32,660 nt of DNA from CAVALG01 sp963630555 (GTDB lineage: Bacteria > Bacillota > Clostridia > Oscillospirales > Acutalibacteraceae). Both the position numbers and the translations under genes were made by a program. Location: the NCBI GenBank assembly GCA_963630555.1, contig CAVGND010000015.1:1-32660 (forward strand), read 5' to 3'. Shown piece by piece: positions 31,171 to 32,660 of this stretch. Every line of letters begins with the position of its first letter. The first letter of the stretch is position 1. Under the pieces are notes generated by a model. That model ran no database searches. It was not told the origin of the DNA and saw only the letters and a list, made by a program, of their open reading frames with translations.

Positions 31171-31572
31171 AAAATCGGTGGTGAATTCCCAACATTCCGT
31201 AAGAAGTTAATGTCAGGGCTTGATTGGGGTATTTTCTATAATAAATACGGCACTGCCGCACATGACCCTAAAGCATATGAAAATCGTATCGTTGAATTGC
31301 TTGACGATGAGGATGTAAGCAATCAGAAAGGCATTTATGAGTATTTGCTTGATGGAAATGAAAAACATTTAAGCATTCGTGCATTTAGTCCTAAAATGGC
31401 ACGAACAGCATATGAACGTCAAAAGGGAATCTGCCCGAAATGTTGTAAACATTTTGAGATTGAGGAAATGCAAGCCGACCACATTACTCCGTGGAGTAAA
31501 GGCGGAAAGACTATCCCTGAAAACTGTCAAATGCTTTGTGCAGATTGTAATCGTCGCAAGAGCAACATATAA
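31171..31572 (+). pseudogene. 3' fragment of an HNH nuclease gene (DUF262/GmrSD-like)
   Basis: The frame is open from 31084, but family-like sequence starts near IGGEFPTFRKKLMSGLDWG (about 31171) and no ribosome site precedes any ATG. About 130 residues remain, ending in a complete HNH domain: CPKCCKHF, ADHITPWSKGGKT, ENCQMLCADCNRRKSN, with four zinc Cys and the catalytic His. The stretch before it (GIYEYLLDGNEKHLSIRAFS, then MARTAYERQKGICPKC) is what I know from the C-terminal end of DUF262 proteins, which act in modified-DNA restriction of the GmrSD type. The N-terminal DUF262 nucleotidase part is missing. Probably a remnant of a defence gene; a short expressed HNH protein cannot be excluded. 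Confidence 0.72.
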
Positions 31573-31616
31573 ATTAAAACCATTCGGAGCAATTCAAGAG
31601 GCGGCAATATTCGGAG

Positions 31617-31802
31617 TGTAATCGTCAATATAAACAGGCTATCGGTCTTGCCTGCATTATCTTCTCCGTATTTGCTTCTTCACCGCCTACGGTGGACACA
31701 AATGCGGCAGCAGTTACTCAGGTGTGGGCATATATCGGTGAACTTATCTTTAATATGCTCGTTCTCGTAGGTTCTGTGAGGATGAGCACCGTATTATCAT
31801 AG
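31617..31802 (+). pseudogene. Unidentified ORF fragment with membrane-like segments
   Basis: An open frame of 61 codons without a start reads CNRQYKQAIGLACIIFSVFA, then ASSPPTVDTNAAAVTQVWAY and IGELIFNMLVLVGSVRM, stopping at TAG. The hydrophobic stretches suggest a small membrane protein of a mobile element, but I do not recognise it. It shares the 10-mer TGTAATCGTC with the end of the HNH fragment, a possible deletion joint. Confidence 0.35.
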
Positions 31803-31823
31803 AAATGATGGGGTTATAATGAG

Positions 31824-32107
31824 AACTTAGGTGCAAATACACCTAAGTTGAGCGTGTCGACTTTTTCGACACGTTCTTGGACGGGGATGCCGTTCGCTCG
31901 AAAATCAAAGATTTTCGGACTGCACTCTATCCCCGCCAATACCACCCCCTGTGCCCTTGAAAAACCGCTTGTTAAGCGATTTTTCGCTTATAAGGTGTTT
32001 TTCCGCCGCACATGTCAGCGGAAAAACAAAAATGCGGCGTAACCGCCGCAAAAACAGGCTTTGGTGTTTATTGACAGACTGAACTTAGGTGCAAATACAC
32101 CTAAGTT
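31824..32107. repeat. Hairpin-rich segment bounded by two identical palindromes
   Basis: AACTTAGGTG-CAAATA-CACCTAAGTT occurs at 31824-31849 and again, identical, at 32082-32107. Between them are five further hairpins: CGTGTCGA/TCGACACG (31853-31873), CGAAAATC/GATTTTCG (31899-31917), GAAAAACCGCTT/AAGCGATTTTTC (31959-31985), TTTTTCCGC/GCGGAAAAA (31998-32026) and TGCGGCG/CGCCGCA (32033-32050). No supported ORF. Possibilities are a non-autonomous element with palindromic ends, a transfer-origin-like region, or a structured RNA; none is established. Confidence 0.7.
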
Positions 32108-32115
32108 TCAAGTAG

Positions 32116-32376
32116 TGTAGGTTTGTCAATGATGTGTTACAGATTAGGGAAAGAAAATAAGACCTGTTTAGGAGAGCGCCAGTTAAGAGGGCGCATAGGG
32201 AAATTATTATATTTGCGCTGATGAACGGCTAACTGTTTTTGAAAATCCTCGAATGAGTAAAACTTGTGGTCAGCATAAAAGTACTCGTTGTCCTTACGGT
32301 GACTGCGTTCGACCTTGCCGTTATGTCTCGGCGTAAATGCCCGAATTTTCTTGTGCCGTATGTCTAATTTAAGGAC
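32116..32376 (-). mobile_element. 3' remnant of an IS481/rve-type insertion sequence with transposase C-terminus
   Basis: The terminal repeat is at 32116-32136, followed by the minus-strand end of a transposase (stop TAA 32137-32139). Reading upstream the frame encodes LDIRHKKIRAFTPRHNGKVE with the catalytic Glu in GKVERSH, then DNEYFYADHKFYSFEDFQKQ, YNNFPMRPLNW and SPKQVLF, the end of an rve-core DDE enzyme. Family-like sequence stops at about 32370, and a TGA, which is also the stop of the vWA gene, is met in the same frame. About two thirds of the transposase is absent. The copy at 9583 holds the opposite end. Confidence 0.82.
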
Positions 32377-32379
32377 GGC

Positions 32380-32660
32380 TCACTTTCTGCTCTCAAAATC
32401 TTTCTTGATATCGCTGCTCCACTCTGACGAAATCGGTGCGGAAGCGCGCATATTGCAAACCGTCTCCGAAACCGTTTCGTAAAGAACCGCCGTTCCTTCT
32501 CTGTCTGCGTGATAGTCTACGGCTCTGTCTGCATCTATGCCGAAATGCTTTGCGGTTTCAACTGCGTCGATGTTCGCCCCGATAAACAGGAACTCCCAAC
32601 CGTACTTTTTCTTCTGATTTTCAATCATCGCCTTAACTCTGTCGCTGTCATAGCGATGGC
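32380..32660 (-). CDS. vWA-domain protein, C-terminal part (runs off the window)
   Basis: The frame is open to the window edge. The visible 93 residues begin HRYDSDRVKAMIENQKKKYG, continue WEFLFIGANIDAVETAKHFG, then RAVDYHADREGTAVLYETVS and end SSDIKKDFESRK. This is the tail of a family of von Willebrand A-type proteins (GANIDAVxxA) often found on conjugative elements and phage-related islands of Firmicutes; that association is from memory. The MIDAS residues would lie upstream, outside the window. Its stop abuts the insertion-sequence remnant, so the extreme C-terminus may be altered by the junction. Confidence 0.75.
   Translation of the reverse strand, partial: HRYDSDRVKAMIENQKKKYGWEFLFIGANIDAVETAKHFGIDADRAVDYHADREGTAVLYETVSETVCNMRASAPISSEWSSDIKKDFESRK

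Noticed and set aside
9583..32376. A proven 22.6-kb inversion with breakpoints in one insertion sequence
   Set aside because: Orientation fits, but the two remnants lack the middle of the transposase and the missing half of the integrase is not found at the other end, so the simple model is not demonstrated.

Overview
The window is a stretch of chromosome from a spore-forming Firmicute of class Clostridia, most likely an uncultured gut lineage near the Oscillospiraceae. This is inferred from Spo0A, SpoIIR, a cysteine T-box leader, a ThyX-type thymidylate synthase, an rsmG-parB/noc pair, strong GGAGG ribosome sites, several TTG starts, and exported cohesin-like/CxxC repeat proteins. I cannot place it at genus level by reading alone. 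Almost all genes lie on the minus strand.

Layout in coordinate order. 1-5.6 kb: a tightly overlapping minus-strand operon, cysE > cysS > trmN6-like > rsmI, followed by a DUF3048 lipoprotein. It is headed by a T-box leader with a TGC (Cys) specifier. A long imperfect palindrome sits between the T-box terminator and cysE. 5.6-7.5 kb: rsmD > coaD > coiled-coil protein > hotdog thioesterase. 7.6-9.5 kb: proS > DtxR/MntR-type repressor. 9.58-10.2 kb: a scar made of the 5' end of an insertion sequence and a tyrosine recombinase cut off after its N-terminal domain. 10.3-12.2 kb: spo0A and a membrane-anchored GH25 lysozyme, each followed by a terminator. 12.3-12.7 kb: a plus-strand DUF896 gene with a strong promoter overlapped by a palindrome. 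12.7-16.6 kb: two paralogous secreted proteins with cohesin-like domains and CxxC repeats. 16.7-16.9 kb: a small plus-strand membrane protein whose terminator lies inside the 3' end of the convergent PBP gene. 17.0-23.8 kb: thyX > tmk > DJ-1 family > 5-formyl-THF cyclo-ligase > mltG > U32 protein > penicillin-binding protein. 24.0-25.7 kb: rsmG then parB/noc, separated by a terminator. 26.0-26.6 kb: a lone plus-strand zeta-toxin-like kinase. 26.9-31.1 kb: rfbD-like > spoIIR > ychF > a GH127-like glycosidase. 31.1-32.66 kb: a degraded mobile region with a truncated HNH nuclease, an unidentified ORF fragment, a hairpin-rich segment bounded by two identical palindromes, the 3' end of an insertion sequence, and a partial vWA gene running off the window.

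Functionally the core is housekeeping: translation (proS, cysS, rsmD, rsmG, rsmI, trmN, ychF), cysteine and CoA supply, thymidylate/folate metabolism, wall synthesis and sporulation. No complete novel multigene system was found. The most unusual items are regulatory: a T-box leader split from its gene by a palindromic insertion, two hairpins that bury ribosome sites (spoIIR and the PBP), a terminator written inside a convergent coding sequence, and an operator-like palindrome on the DUF896 promoter. The cohesin/CxxC repeat proteins and the structured segment at 31.8-32.1 kb are the other leads.
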